Source: Actinernus sp. WN-2022
Lineage: Eukaryota > Cnidaria > Anthozoa > Actiniaria > Actinernidae
Direction of reading: 5' to 3'
Assembly: GCA_030867875.1 (NCBI GenBank)
Contig: JAOWCC010000577.1
Span: 87,711,740-87,775,739, forward strand
DNA: 64,000 nt
Shown here: positions 29,656 through 41,575 of the stretch, in pieces
Layout: every line of letters starts with the position of its first letter
Numbering within the stretch: the first letter of the stretch is position 1
The notes under the pieces: model-generated
The model's database searches: none
Told to the model about the DNA's origin: nothing
Seen by the model: the letters and a program-made list of their open reading frames with translations, nothing else
Made by a program: the position numbers and the translations under genes

Positions 29656-30063
29656 CTATTAAATGCCCGATATTCGAATATCTATAGGCTGCAGGACTAT
29701 TATTACCATGTTTACAGGGGATGATATTCTCTAATGATTGCTGGTGTCGAGTGGCCGGACAATGTACACAGATCACATTGCCTTTATTGCAGTAATGGCC
29801 TCCTACAACGCTTATTATCAGTACAAGTAACATGTACATCAAAATAACCATTTGATAATAGGCTGCCATGCATGATTGCGTCCAAACCTTCGTTTAACTA
29901 AAATAATAGTAAATTCCGCATTCAATTTCACTTGTTGATTTGGTGAATAAACACTCGATGTTATTACCAATTCTTACATTCCACCTTCAGTTACTCTTAT
30001 GTATAGGAAAATAAACATCGAATATTGATGTAAAAAAATCGTAAATAGACCGTTTCGCATAAA

Positions 30064-30300
30064 AGAATTACCGCTGGATGCGATGACTACAGACGCATTT
30101 ACTCAACACTAGTCTCATTCTGATGTTAAATATTCACAAATACCAGCGAGAAGGTGCAGAAGATCAAACTACAACAATACATATAGAGTTGTGTATAACC
30201 CATCTTGCCGCTGGTATATATGAAATTTAACATCAGAGTGAGACCAACGTTGAGAAAATGCGTCTGAAGTCATCGCAACCAGCGGTAATTCTTGAAAATT
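30064..30300. repeat. MITE-like inverted repeat
   Basis: AGAATTACCGCTGGATGCGA through AATACCAGCGAGAAGGTG (30066-30165) pairs imperfectly with 30205-30297 (CATCTTGCCGCTGGTATATA through CAACCAGCGGTAATTCT). The arms are about 95 bp and the spacer 40 bp. Confidence 0.7.
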
Positions 30301-30617
30301 ATGGCCGATCCTGATGATATATTTTGATAAATTTGTCCACAATCCCTTGCGAACCCAACAGTCCAAATAACACGTATAAATCCTCTATTCTCTTAAATAA
30401 CAGTGTATTGCCAATATAACTTGTACTAACTTGTTTTTAAGACTTAAAAACTCTCTACCGGGATGTTTTTACGGATTTTAAGAGTTTTGCGCGTAAAGGA
30501 TTGTGGGTAAAAGAACATGCCGCCATCTTTTTCTGTACAGCGGATTGCAATCGATGTTATTGTAACCTCCGCGAACCTATTAGCTTGACGGCCGCCAAAT
30601 CTGGAGTCTCCTTCCTC

Positions 30618-30690
30618 AGTTGGAAGGGCACCGGTTTAGTGCGTAGGAGGTCGTGGATTCGAATCTCGACAGCGATTCCGGCATAGAAAG
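30618..30690 (+). other. tRNA-like Pol III promoter remnant
   Basis: CTCAGTTGGAAGGGCACCGG (box A-like) and GGATTCGAATCTC (box B-like) lie some 25 nt apart in tRNA-like order. Probably another SINE head; no body was recognised. Confidence 0.45.
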
Positions 30691-30899
30691 TGATGTGAAA
30701 GCCGTGGAACTAATGGGCCTTCCACTTCTATCTTATAAATTGGTGGCTTTGAAGAACCTGCGGTACTATTGGCTACTATACGCGAATAGAACGGGATTGT
30801 TACCCTGTGCCAGAGTCTTCCCTTGGCCCATTGACGAGCAATTAGATTTAAAAAAGTTATCAGTCGTAGCTGTCAATAAAGACTCCTTTCAAATTTAAC

Positions 30900-31115
30900 C
30901 ATTTACCGACTTAATACGTCTGTTAAAATTACAAATTTACAAACAATTGTTTACAACTTAACATTTGAACCAGTAGTAAACTATTAACGCATATTCACAA
31001 ACATTTTACAATGTTTAAATTGTTTGTTAAATATCTGCAATTTTGTACATTTTTTGACATTTTACAAACAATTTGTAAATACAAAGTCTGTAAAATGTTT
31101 ACATTTCACATAGTT
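30900..31115. repeat. AT-rich TTTACA-rich block, copy B
   Basis: Dense ATTTACAAA/TTTGTAAA phrases as at 28891-29215. Confidence 0.35.
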
Positions 31116-32794
31116 CGATTTTACGTGGATCGATTTTGCCAGTGCCGGCTTTGGCACTGCGATTGATGTGTATCGACATCTTTGGCTTACGGCAAAGATG
31201 TAACCAAAAGGCTACATAAACTCAGCACTTCTCATCTGCACTATTTACTAAGGGTCCTACTAGATACATTTGTCAGAGCATCCTAAATTACAGCCAATTT
31301 ATTATCGAAAAGTACTCACTGCTTGTTATGAATGACTTATGCTACAAAGTCACTAGACGATTAACCGGCGGCATCAATACATGCACAATACAGCACTTAA
31401 GTTGTGGTTAACTGAAAGGACATATATGAGTGATTTTGGACGTATTGGAGCTAAAACAAAACTTCACAGAAACAAAAACAAGGAAAAAGTATATATGGAA
31501 CCGGAAATATACACAAAGGTAAAACATCCAAGATATGAAAACAATTTTTTTAATTATTACTAGCTAAACTTAGCTTGGTTTCCATGCCACTTGTCTTTAG
31601 GGCTTTGGAATGTGGCTTTTAAGTTATACATTTGAGGTCACTGAGTTTTCAAGACTTTATAGTATACATATGAAATAATTATTTAGTCTTAAGTTCCAAA
31701 ACATGAATCAGGGTTTTAAGGTATTGAGTACTAGGTATTAAACACATCACTATATTCGGAACTAATATATGATAAAAATACAAACAACTTGATGAATATT
31801 ATGATGCAATATATACATGCACTTGCTGTCGACCTGATCCAAATCTCGAACATTAACCATGATTAACGGTCACCACGGTAATGTTTTGTAACCTAGCAAA
31901 TTCACTTATATCCTGTCGTTAATAAACAGCGATAGTTTCGAGATCAAGGTAATTATTATAAGTATTATCACAACCTCGCATGATGAGATTCTTTTCCCTT
32001 TTTCTAAGGACAGAGCGGAAAATGACCTGCATAGATGTGTCGGGAATTAACAGACTTTATTTTAATCTATAGAAAACTAACATTGAGTCTTGGAAGTATA
32101 ATCAAAATCAGGAATGAATTAAATTAGGTCTTCATGCATTCTGAATATTTTGTATATTGTGTCCTTTCCTTCACAGTCAATTAATGTCAAATTTATCCCA
32201 ATGAACAGATTTTATTTCCTGTCTTGGCAGACAATTGCAATTATTTTAACTTTACATTTGCTTGCATTTGAAAGATTTATAAGAATTATTGACCTGGCAA
32301 TAAATGTGTTATGCTATCCGGTCTTTCAGTGTAACTATATAAGTAAATGTAAGTATCATGACGATCACGTGAGGCTGGGACATTGAATACTTGAAGGGTT
32401 GTTTTATTCAATTAATTGATGGCCCTCTGAAGGTTAGAACACCATGTACTCCTTCTGAATACAGCTGGGGCCAATAGTTTTGAAATACCCCTCCCCTCCC
32501 CTTCCCCGTATCAACGTTAGATGCAAGTCAGAGTTGAAAGTTAGAGGTAAGTCATTACGCACTTGTAACCAACATTGCACGGGAGGGGGGGGGGGATGGG
32601 GGCGCTACGGAAGCTACGAAAGCTATGCTCACAGCTTTAGCTTCAATATTTATGCCGTGGCTCTTCATTTGAATTTAGCTTTATTACTTTCGCCTTTCAG
32701 AGCGAGATCTGCCTCATGAAGGTTTGCCTGCTTGTCTTATTACACTGATTATCACTTTATTTTACTATATAACCTACAGATCACTCAAGTAACC
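31116..32794. other. Intergenic upstream of DCX gene
   Basis: Two small perfect hairpins sit side by side at 31141-31158 and 31176-31202. A G-rich tract lies at 32581-32603. An AG acceptor-like site precedes the DCX start (CCTACAG at 32773-32779), so a 5' UTR exon may lie further up. Nothing else is recognised. Confidence 0.4.
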
Positions 32795-33841
32795 ATGCCC
32801 GCTTTTGCTGTGACACCCGCTACACGCATCATACTTTATCGTAATGGCGACACCACATTCTCCGGAAAAGAGGTTACCGTGAACCAACGTCACATCCGGA
32901 ACTTTGATGCCTTCCTTGACATCGCGACACACTCTACCCGGAGTTCCAGTGCTGTAAGACGTATCTATACTCCATCGGGTCGGCACAAGATTGACAGCAT
33001 TGAGCAGCTACGCCTTAATAAATCCTATGTGGCGGTTGGAAGAGGTGGTTTCAAAAAGGTAGATTATGGTAAGGAATTTCCCAAACAGACAAAGACACGC
33101 CCCGAAAAACATTTTCCACCTGTTTCAAAACCGCATAACCTTCGTTTGACTGGAAGAGTCTACGAAGGCGAAAAGCTAGGGCTGAAGAGAGTTCGTGTTT
33201 ATCGAAACGGAGACATCATAACACCTGCTACTACTATTTTGCTGAAGAAGAAGATGCAGCGAGACATGAGACAAGTGTTTAATTGTATACAACAAAGTAT
33301 AATTCACTTTACGCGGCCGATAGACAAGTTGTTCACGATTGATGGCAGAGAAATAATTGAACCAAAAGAGCTGCAAAACGAAGGCAAGTACGTTGCAGTG
33401 GAGCGTTGTGATCGGTACAAACAGGTGGAGTACATTTCTTGTGTATGTAGTCCACACGATTTCCCGCCAATCGCCAATGGCATCACCAGCACTGTCAATG
33501 GATACTTCGCTCCCCCAAAGAAGTCACTTCAGAAGAAGAAAGTCAGAATATCGAAGGCAAGACCTATCACACGCATATATGAAGATGCAGATGAGTGGTC
33601 AGTGACAGATATTTTCTCGTTAACAGCAACATCTCCCAGTCAAACATATCGCGTGGCATACGAAGATTTCAAAACAAGTTTAACGTCAGATGGAAGCAGT
33701 GATCAACAGATAGAATCCATACTAGGTAATCAAGATGCTGGTGATGATAAAACTGGGCGTCCGTACAGCGCCAGCGAATTGATCACGGAAACAGGAAGTA
33801 TCATAAAATATAATCCAATCGATAAGCTACCGGAGGAGTAG
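32795..33841 (+). CDS. Doublecortin (DCX) domain protein, two domains; ends at a possibly premature TAG
   Basis: The 348-residue product has two DCX domains, about residues 10-91 (IILYRNGDTTFSGKEVTVN ... KSYVAVGRGGFKKVDYG) and 130-213 (VRVYRNGDIITP ... GKYVAVERCDRYKQVEY), followed by a charged low-complexity tail. DCX domains bind microtubules; this layout resembles DCDC2-type ciliary proteins. I chose ATG 32795 because it begins the conserved text and an acceptor-like AG lies 15 nt upstream; an ATG-less extension to 32732 is unlikely. No intron interrupts either domain, unusual for this family, so retroposition is possible. The stop TAG (33839-33841) is followed in the same frame by 104 more sense codons of similar acidic character (next entry). 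Confidence 0.85.
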   Translation: MPAFAVTPATRIILYRNGDTTFSGKEVTVNQRHIRNFDAFLDIATHSTRSSSAVRRIYTPSGRHKIDSIEQLRLNKSYVAVGRGGFKKVDYGKEFPKQTKTRPEKHFPPVSKPHNLRLTGRVYEGEKLGLKRVRVYRNGDIITPATTILLKKKMQRDMRQVFNCIQQSIIHFTRPIDKLFTIDGREIIEPKELQNEGKYVAVERCDRYKQVEYISCVCSPHDFPPIANGITSTVNGYFAPPKKSLQKKKVRISKARPITRIYEDADEWSVTDIFSLTATSPSQTYRVAYEDFKTSLTSDGSSDQQIESILGNQDAGDDKTGRPYSASELITETGSIIKYNPIDKLPEE

Positions 33842-34156
33842 TTCGAGGAAGAGGTCTCTGAGCTTATCGGTAGTGACGGTGATGCCGCGATGATATCCGA
33901 CGATGCCCCGAAAGGCGGAAACGTTAACAAAGATGCCGCGATGATACCAAAAAATGAGAAAGAGAGCCGCATGATAGAAGCAAACATACGCGGTCAAGAT
34001 GTCAAGTTCTTTGATGAAGGAAAGCCAAAAGAAGTTGGAGAAATGTTAGATACAGAGCAGGTTGAGGGCGGAAGACAACCAATAATTAAATTTAACAAAT
34101 TAATTAATAACATGAGAGAAATGCGGTTGAATGCACAATCCGAAGGCACGAGCTAG
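33842..34156 (+). pseudogene. In-frame continuation of the DCX reading frame beyond TAG
   Basis: Same frame as the DCX gene: FEEEVSELIGSDGDAAMISD follows directly, then an acidic, Lys-rich tail to a TAG at 34154-34156. The style (charged, helical, repeats of AAMI) continues the upstream tail, so the 33839 TAG is either a recent nonsense mutation, a read-through stop, or a sequencing error. Confidence 0.65.
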
Positions 34157-34160
34157 CTTT

Positions 34161-34362
34161 TAACATTTCTCGAGTGTTCTCAAATGACTGGAGATGTATT
34201 TTTATATCAGTATAATACATAGCTAATATTTGTTTACTTGCTTAGTTTATTGCATATATATATATATATATAAGCGCGATGAAAGCATATTCTATATTCT
34301 ATATGCTTTTAAGCCAATCATAACGCGCGTTATATCGTGGCTATGTTATCAAAATAAGGAAG
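34161..34362. repeat. Dispersed repeat at DCX 3' flank, copy B
   Basis: Collinear with 25889-26050 but interrupted by an (AT)n microsatellite at 34254-34272. It begins five bases after the last DCX-frame stop. Confidence 0.6.
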
Positions 34363-34380
34363 ACTTTATAGGTTTAATAA

Positions 34381-34589
34381 TAGAGCGGTTTTTAATCGTG
34401 TCGTAAAACCAAAACCAGTGAGCCAATCACAGGAACATGTAAAAACCTAATGAGCCAATCACGAACTGAAGTAATTCATGGTTAGTTTACACTTCAACCA
34501 ATCACGAGGCCAAGTAAACGCAATCGTGGATAACTAACCAATCAAATTCGAAAGCAATTACTTTTCGACACTCAATTGAAACCGCTCTA
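34381..34589. repeat. MITE with TAGAGCGGTT ends
   Basis: TAGAGCGGTTTTTAATCG at left and CAATTGAAACCGCTCTA at right are inverted. The interior is rich in CCAATCA motifs (AGCCAATCAC occurs twice). About 209 bp. Confidence 0.7.
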
Positions 34590-35454
34590 TAATGCACTTC
34601 GGTAGCATCGTATGTGTTCGGCAAAGCCACGTAGTGAATCAATATTCGATTGATGGCGCAGCTGTAGCTTTCAATACTGACTAATGAGTGGCTTTAGATC
34701 ACAAAAAGACTGGGCGCTGATAGGCAGAGAGCATTTCCTAAGATCTGTTAAAATGCTCATTTTTTTATATCATTAATATCGGTTCTACATCAAGTGAATA
34801 GTTGAATTGTAAAACATTTCTGATTTGAGTGTTGCGTCTATGAGTTATAATTGGTTTACATTCCCAATATGCTAATGTGTGACGTAAACCAGAAATGTAC
34901 TGTCATTTCCTTTACCTTGTGATTGAAACTGTTTTCTGATTTAGATGATATATTTAGTAACATCACTGATATCAACTTCAAATATAAAATAGATGTTTAC
35001 AATATATCATTTATGTCTACCAGCATACTTTTGTATAATAAATGATGACTGGTTATAGGTCACGTCATCCTGATTTTCCAAAAAGCCTTCATGCAGTCAC
35101 TGACTATGGTGGCCATTAACGCCCTAGTAAAATTTGCTTTATAGTGAAATAATTGTTATTTTCTTTAATAATATTTTTTTTATTTATTTAATTCATTTTA
35201 TTTTTTAATAATATTTTATTTTATATTTTATTTCAATTTATTTTTTAATAATATTTTATTTTAAATTGTTTTATATTTAATATAATTTTTTTTTTGGGCC
35301 TTTATTTAAAAAATTCCGCACGTGGCCCAGCAGCGCCATAGCCCATAATGCATTGTACAATTCTAGAGAAAGCGAGATTACTAATACCCTGGTTCCAGAG
35401 GTTTTCTAGAGAGAGAACGGCCGCGGAGTGAGAGTCGCGATTACTAAGCTCATA
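34590..35454. other. Intergenic with low-complexity AT block
   Basis: Near 35160-35290 a unit like TTTTTTAATAATATTTTATT occurs three times, about 43 bp apart. Otherwise nothing recognised. Confidence 0.45.
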
Positions 35455-36395
35455 TGTTGCTTTCGTTCAGGTCCGAACCGGTTACGAATGTACGTGCTCG
35501 ACTAGTCAACTTTTGACAATACAGTGATTAGCTTGCTCGAAAAGACTCCGTTATTCGAGAATGTCTGGAAATGAAAACGAGAATGGGATGACGACAAAGA
35601 CAAAATGTCAAAGAAAAGAACAGGAAAGAAAAATGACGAAGCGGGTTCCAGTGGGCTGTGCGGTAGCATAACCATCCAAACGTTGAAGGGAAGTTGCCAA
35701 AAGTATTCTAGAATCGGTGCTTTAATACTGTTTCATTTAAAAGAAGAGGCTATTATGTGACGTGCTGGCTGGAGAACGAGGACTATCCTACACAGATGCC
35801 GGTCAGATTCAAAACTGGAAAGTAATATGTCCAATACACTGGCGAATCTAACATGTAAGCACGGTAATTGTTTTGTATATTTAGATTAACTATCAAACAG
35901 TATAAATGTTGAACACTGATTTTTGTTACTCAATGACATTGTCAATCGACTTTCACAATAGCTTTGAATCAGTTCCAGTTTTAGCGTCAGTCACGTTAAC
36001 TCGTTACTTGTTATTTCCCCGACGGATCCACCCTTCAGGTACCTCAATTTGATTGTTAAATCGTTCCTATTGTGCAATATAGCATTTCGTTCGAGTAGCT
36101 TATTTTATATTCATGTTTTTTACTGTTTTGTGCCATTTTAGTTATATCAATTATAATCATTGTGGTTTAATTCACTAATATGATCGGAATGCAGTCAACT
36201 TATGTAAGAATCGTGATCGATTTCAGAATCTGGATCGGAGTTTATTCATTATTATCAAACTCATTAATAATTGATGAAGCAAAAACAAAGGAAATCAACG
36301 ACCGATAAGTGATCTTTAAATCTGATACAGATTTCGTCCTGATTTACATAAACTACTCAGGGGCATGGGTCTCAAACTATTTCAATATGGCCGCC

Positions 36396-37003
36396 GCAAA
36401 TCAAGAGGGGGTGGTCTATCTATTCGTGCTTGTTAGATATAGTCTTTGCACTTTTACAGATTCCATAAAGTCACAACCTTGATACCTTGTTGTGGAAGTT
36501 TCCATGGAAACGTGTTATGTGACCTTTGAACTCTAATTTTAAGGAAAATTGGGAAAAGCCTCCTGGAGGTCGGTAAAAGTTGTTAATATAGTGGATATTT
36601 TCATGCAAGTGAATCAAGGTTAGTGCATGCACACGTTCCTGCTCCAATTTGAAAAGTTGGTTATTTTAAGGGGAAGGTAATTTAAGGCAATTGTGAAATT
36701 TGATATCCTCAAATTTCCACCGAATTAACAGACATTCCAATGATAACCAACTTTTTAAATTGGAGCACCGAAGTGTGCCCTAACATTGATTCATTGGCAT
36801 GAAAATATCTATTATATCAACAACTTTTACCGACCTCTAGGAGCCTTTTCCCAATTTTCCTTAAAATTAAAGTTCAAAGGTCACATTACATGTTTCCATG
36901 GAAACTCACAAAAATGTGTTAAGGTTGTGACTTTATCAAATATGTCAAAGTGTCAAGAATATATCTCACAAGCACAAAGAGATAGACCACCCCCTCTTGA
37001 TTT
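36396..37003. repeat. Nested foldback element
   Basis: CAAATCAAGAGGGGGTGGTC at 36396 is mirrored by GACCACCCCCTCTTGATTTG ending at 37003. Arms of about 270 bp pair (AACTTTTACCGACCTC, TTTCCATGGAAAC), with a spacer of about 60 bp. Confidence 0.75.
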
Positions 37004-37032
37004 GTGTACTCTCTACATCTAGACGCTTGATA

Positions 37033-37142
37033 AGTAAGATAAAGAATTCGTGTCCGATCTTTATCCGATTTACAAACTCTCGCTTTCAGCTCGAGTTTGT
37101 AAATCGGATAAAGATCGGCCACTCATTCTTTATCTATTACTT
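37033..37142. repeat. 110-bp palindromic MITE/hairpin
   Basis: AAGATAAAGAATTCGTG-like text, then CCGATCTTTATCCGATTTAC at left, pairs with GTAAATCGGATAAAGATCGG and ATTCTTTATCT at right; the loop is about 11 nt. Confidence 0.75.
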
Positions 37143-37289
37143 AAAAGAAATCTCCCGAGGCCGGTTGCCGTTCGTTTAATTCTCCCTGGTGTCTGGACTA
37201 AACGTCTGAAGGGTTTTAATCGAAGCTAAGAGCGCCGATCTAGCAGGCGAATAGTTAAGTATTTACTGAATCGTGTTTACATACTTGGT

Positions 37290-37600
37290 GAACGCCATGA
37301 GAGACAAAGGAGAAAGTTCGGTAGTATCCGAACAGAAAAACGAATTCAAACCTCCGCGGAAGAATAACCCGGTCGATAAACAGAATAAAGGAACAGTCCT
37401 TGAGAAAATAATGTCAGACGGTTTTTGAAAGAACTCGAACAAATAAGGAAAGATTACGATAATGCATGCAACGCTCACAGCCAGCTTTACGATTTTGCCG
37501 AGGATAGCCAGATTCTATCGATGAATCAGTGGGAAAACGATCTAACTAACGACGTTTATTCAATGGAAAAGCAAAATAGAGCATTCCCCAAACCGCTAGA
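37290..37600 (+). pseudogene. Unrecognised charged coding remnant, possibly gag-like
   Basis: With one shift near 37427 it reads MRDKGESSVVSEQKNEFKPP then GTVLEKIMSDG and KELEQIRKDYDNACNAHSQL then ENDLTNDVYSMEKQNRAF. A charged coiled-coil style like the N-terminal region of retroelement gag proteins, but no zinc knuckle or enzyme is visible. Assignment is a guess. Confidence 0.3.
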
Positions 37601-37745
37601 GGTAATGCTAGTCAGTCATCACAACAAGCGGCAGTTCCACAACAAGCCACTTTTCAGCCATTCTCGAATAAGTCTTTTCGAGCAAGCTAATCACTGTGTT
37701 ATCAAAAATTGACTATTTGAGCACGTACCTGAACGAAAGCAACGC

Positions 37746-38326
37746 GCCTAATTAAATCACGGGAACTAACACGTGTCCTGGTGCATTTCACTTTTCGCAC
37801 ACGGCTAGTGATATGGCGAAATACAGCGCACGGTCTAATGGCCTTTCTGTGGAAAATGATTGTCCAAAACAGAAGAATGGCGTTCTACACAGCAATCAGT
37901 GCCCTGTATAGGAGAAGAAGGTTCTTACTGCAAGTAGCGTTAAATATTAGCCGTGTTTCTAGCGGTTTCAATGAAATCTCTGTCAATAGTTGATCATGCC
38001 GTCGAAACAACAGTTGCCGGTACTCTCCCGGGGGGGGGGGGGGGGTGGACTCCCTTATGTGAGGGGTACATGGATGCTCGTCGTACCTTTTAGGGGTCAA
38101 AATCAGGAGTTTGGAACCACTTTGGGTATCCACGATCAAACACAGACATTTCTATGTAAAGCGGTACCTTTTAGGGGTCAGGTGTCAATTGAACAAAAAA
38201 GCGGGGGTACTCTGCTCTTCAGTGACTTGTAGACCCGCGCCTTTTTTGCGATCTCTATCGCACCATTCGCGCAATAGCAAACGCTTCTGCTGGCAGTGCA
38301 GCCAAGCGCGTCTTCATAACTTTCGA
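37746..38326. other. Intergenic with G16 tract
   Basis: A run of 16 G lies at 38030-38045. Around it TACCTTTTAGGGGTCA occurs twice (38083-38098 and 38164-38179), a short direct repeat. No gene. Confidence 0.45.
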
Positions 38327-38691
38327 ATACATGCATCAGGAGTTCCGGACTTCCGGTTGGATCACACTGCATTCTGGGTAGGTGGGCTCAGAAAAGTGGG
38401 CATCAACTTCTAGATCGGCCATATTGGATTTGAGTGCAGTCAATTTTTGCTCCTTTGCAAGTTCAAAAACTTACTACCTAATACACGGAATATCTTACCT
38501 ATACAGATTCTTCAGTTGGGAGTTCTAAGTCGATCTTTAAGCTTTAGAACGGGATTAATAACGTTTCCAAGTTGACTGCGCTCAAATCCAATATGGCCGC
38601 TCTGGAAGTTGATGCCCACTTTTCTGAGCCCACCTATCCAGAATGCAGTGTGATCCAACCGGAAGTCCGGAACTCCTGATGCATGTATACT
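38327..38691. repeat. MITE with about 120-bp inverted arms
   Basis: ATACATGCATCAGGAGTTCC, ACTTCCGGTTGGATCACACT and CAGAAAAGTGGGCATCAACT at left are mirrored at 38568-38691. The spacer is about 115 bp. Confidence 0.8.
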
Positions 38692-39990
38692 GAGCATGTA
38701 TTACAAATGGCCATTTTGCATTTAAGGCATATGTATTATGTGACATTAAAGCACGAACTACACATTTTCAGCTGATCCGTGATGTGGCAATGACTTCCGA
38801 TAAGCCGCCTTTTCGCCTTTGAAATCGCCTTTGTACAGAGCATGCTCACCAGGGGGGAATCACTGTTTGGGAGATGGGGGAGACGTTGTTTTCACGGTTT
38901 TGGTACAATCCATACGATTTCCATGACTCCTTTATTATTTTACATATTTTACGAATTTAGTTCGGCGCGTGATAATAACGACGTTTGCCGCAAAGTCGCA
39001 CAGATTCATAATTCCCGACTTGGCTTGTCGAACCTAACGCCGGACTCGTACCTATTGAATAGGGTCTATCTCAATTGCGGCAAACGTCGTACTATCCATG
39101 AGCCTATTTGCTACGCAGCAAGCGGAGCAGCAATTAATAATTTGGGCAAAATCTCGCAACGGTTCACTGCGTTAATGCTCTGTTTCGACCACAATCCCTT
39201 GCGTGGCTGACCACAATGCGCTCCTCCCCTCCCCACTGGAGAACATTTTTCCCAGCCACTGATACGATACTGAAGGGCAAGATCCGCGCGTTATTGATAT
39301 ACTATAATTACTTTGTAGGTTATATGTTTGGTTCTTTGTATTCTCCAACATTTAAGCTTACTTCTTATTTCAGGGAATACTAGTACCATAACAGTCTCCA
39401 TTGAGGAGGGGAGGTGCAATCATTTGACGGGTTTATGTTCTTCGCATTCCTTACAGCTAAACAGTGGCATCTGGAGGAGAGCGATTTAAACATATTCGTG
39501 AATGCTTTGTCGTACGCTGTACTTCAGGCTAATTCTGATCGTCTTCGTTTGTATTTTTACTACAGTTTCTTCTGTGCTCTTTATTAGTCTTGTATTTTGA
39601 CATGAAGTTTACTAAAACAGCGAGTTTAACCCACAAATTATGTTTTGACTTGATAATCATGCAAGCTAAATGTAAGTTAACAACTCATGCACGTCAGTCA
39701 TTGGAGTCGTGTACACGATCGAACTCAGTGTGAGCATATATAGTTTGATAGTTTGGGGCGGAGATAATGGCTATCAGTTCCCAAAGAGCAAGATTTCTCC
39801 TGTTATCATGATGATGAGCAGAAAACAATTTTCTTCTATTGGCCTTAGATAAAGTCAAGCAGCCGGTTCAAAACACAATTAGCATTAATATATTAATATA
39901 GTAATATATAGTAATATATTTTTCCTGCCAAAGTGCTACTGTAGGTTTTCTTCTAAGGCTCCAAATAAAATCACCTATCTGAGGGCATGA
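38692..39990. other. Intergenic, nothing recognised
   Basis: A 122-codon frame at 38842-39210 shows no family features; it contains GACGTTTGCCGCAA and its complement TTGCGGCAAACGTC (38977-39090), so it is probably repeat-derived. Confidence 0.4.
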
Positions 39991-40205
39991 ATGGGGTTAA
40001 CTGTCTACTGACAAACAGCCTTAAAAATAACTGACAAATGACGCCGGATTTTTTTACTGACAACTGACAACCGAAAAATAACTGACAACTGACAAATTTG
40101 TTTTTTGTGGGTCAAACATTGTAAATTTTCTCTAGTAATGATTAACTAGGGCTAACTGACAACTGACAAATGGCCAAAATTTTAACTGACAACTGACATG
40201 TAGAC
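39991..40205. repeat. ACTGACA tandem repeat
   Basis: The heptamer-like unit AACTGACAACTGACAAA recurs about ten times between 39998 and 40198, ending in CTGACATGTAGACCTCCCC. A simple minisatellite associated with dispersed copies in cnidarian DNA, by my recollection. Confidence 0.7.
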
Positions 40206-40945
40206 CTCCCCATTCAGACCCTCCTCCTATCTGTTTGTCTGTCTGTATGTCTGTCTTCTAAACGGCAGCATTCACTACCTATTTGGCATACTAGTTCTAA
40301 ATTAATAGGTTCGACTGAATTAAGTTCATGGCTAGTTCGACGTTTGTCGTAGGCCTTACTTCTCGGCACACAGATTGACAAAATAATATTTTCAATGGTC
40401 CGACAATATGGTAAGATTAAAGACAGAAAAGCGCGCGGTTTTACCGGAAATAGCTCAGTCATGTAAATAACTAACAATTATTCACCGAAGTGGAGATCGA
40501 GATGACTAGTGGTGGATGTTTACCGAGCCGTTAAGCTTTCCTACGTGGTTGGTGAGCAACCGGACGAACCTACCAAGCGCCACATTTGTACTTTGTAGTT
40601 TTGACGTGATAATGAGAGTTGCAATTATTCACACAACGGATATTGCAGTCATGTTTTGCCAAAAATAGCACGGCTGAGAATTAGCTCATACATTTTTTCT
40701 TAACAGGCGTTTGTTTGTCGTTGGACACACTTTTCAGTTCCCTTACATGAAAGCCTGAAAAAAACGTGCATGTTAGCTCGAATTCTCATGGAAAGTCATA
40801 CGAACTTCTTTACTAGATGGTCAAACGGCGAGAACAAAAGCAAACTGTGACTTGTTACTGCTAAATAAATTAGTTTTCCCCTCATATTAATAAATGAATT
40901 TGACAAAAGTTTTAGCATTGCAAGATTTCAAAAAGCTTTATTAAA
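40206..40945. other. Intergenic, nothing recognised
   Basis: A TCTGTTTGTCTGTCTGTATG microsatellite lies at 40230-40255. No gene. Confidence 0.4.
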
Positions 40946-41575
40946 GGGGAACTGAACCCTAAAATCAACTCAGCGTTGTATTCGAAATAAATGAGTTCTC
41001 AGTGCTATTTTATTTCTCTGAAGAGAAAATTTTTTTTAATTTCAAGTCCGAAACTAAATAACCGATCTTGCCTGTTCGGTTGCCCCATTTCAGACCACGT
41101 GAATGTTCTCCAGAGGACTCAGTGCTTTGTTTTCCAATTATAGAAATTGGCACATTTCCTCAAGGAAACACAAAGGAAAAGTCACGTGGTCTGAAATGGG
41201 GCAACAAAAAGGCAAGCTGGAAGGGTATATTCAGTGCCAATTTCCCCATATCGTACGTCACACATACCAAGGTAAAGCAATCACACCTCAAGTAAAAATA
41301 AATCACAATGGTCCGTAATTAAAATTGATGGGATTCAGCTTTTCAATGTCGGGGACAGCATGGCAAAACTAATTTGTTCCATGTACCTAAGGTTATACAT
41401 TACAAGGCTTGAGCCGTCTGTACATAGCGGAGGCTGTCAGGAAGCTAAGGTTGTCAGATTTTCTCTTCATAGACGCGCAACACAGAAAAATTAAATATCA
41501 GAACTTTTTTTTTTTCGAGTACATCTTTGTATAGACGTTGGGTTCATTTATAATTTTAGGTTTCAGTTTCCCTAC
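40946..41575. repeat. 630-bp MITE with AAGGGGAACTGAACC ends
   Basis: AAAGGGGAACTGAACCCTAA at left and TTAGGTTTCAGTTTCCCT at right are inverted. Inside, GTTGCCCCATTTCAGACCAC (41078) is mirrored by GTGGTCTGAAATGGGGCAAC (41186-41205). A partial copy of the left inner arm lies at 56160-56250. Confidence 0.6.

Larger units (their letters stand above)
35455..37745. mobile_element. 2.3-kb element bounded by about 90-bp inverted repeats
   Basis: GTTGCTTTCGTTCAGGT, ACGTGCTC, CAGTGATTAGCTTGCTCGAA and AAGAC..ATTCGAGAATG occur in order at 35458-35565 and, inverted, at 37663-37742. The left copy has a 19-bp insert. Inverted terminal repeats suit a DIRS-like or DNA element. Interior coding traces: MSGNENENGMTTKTK after the left repeat, and a helical charged remnant at 37290-37600 (next entry). 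It hosts a foldback and a hairpin. Confidence 0.55.

Noticed and set aside
38842..39210. 122-codon ORF as a gene
   Set aside because: Built over an inverted repeat and without domain features.
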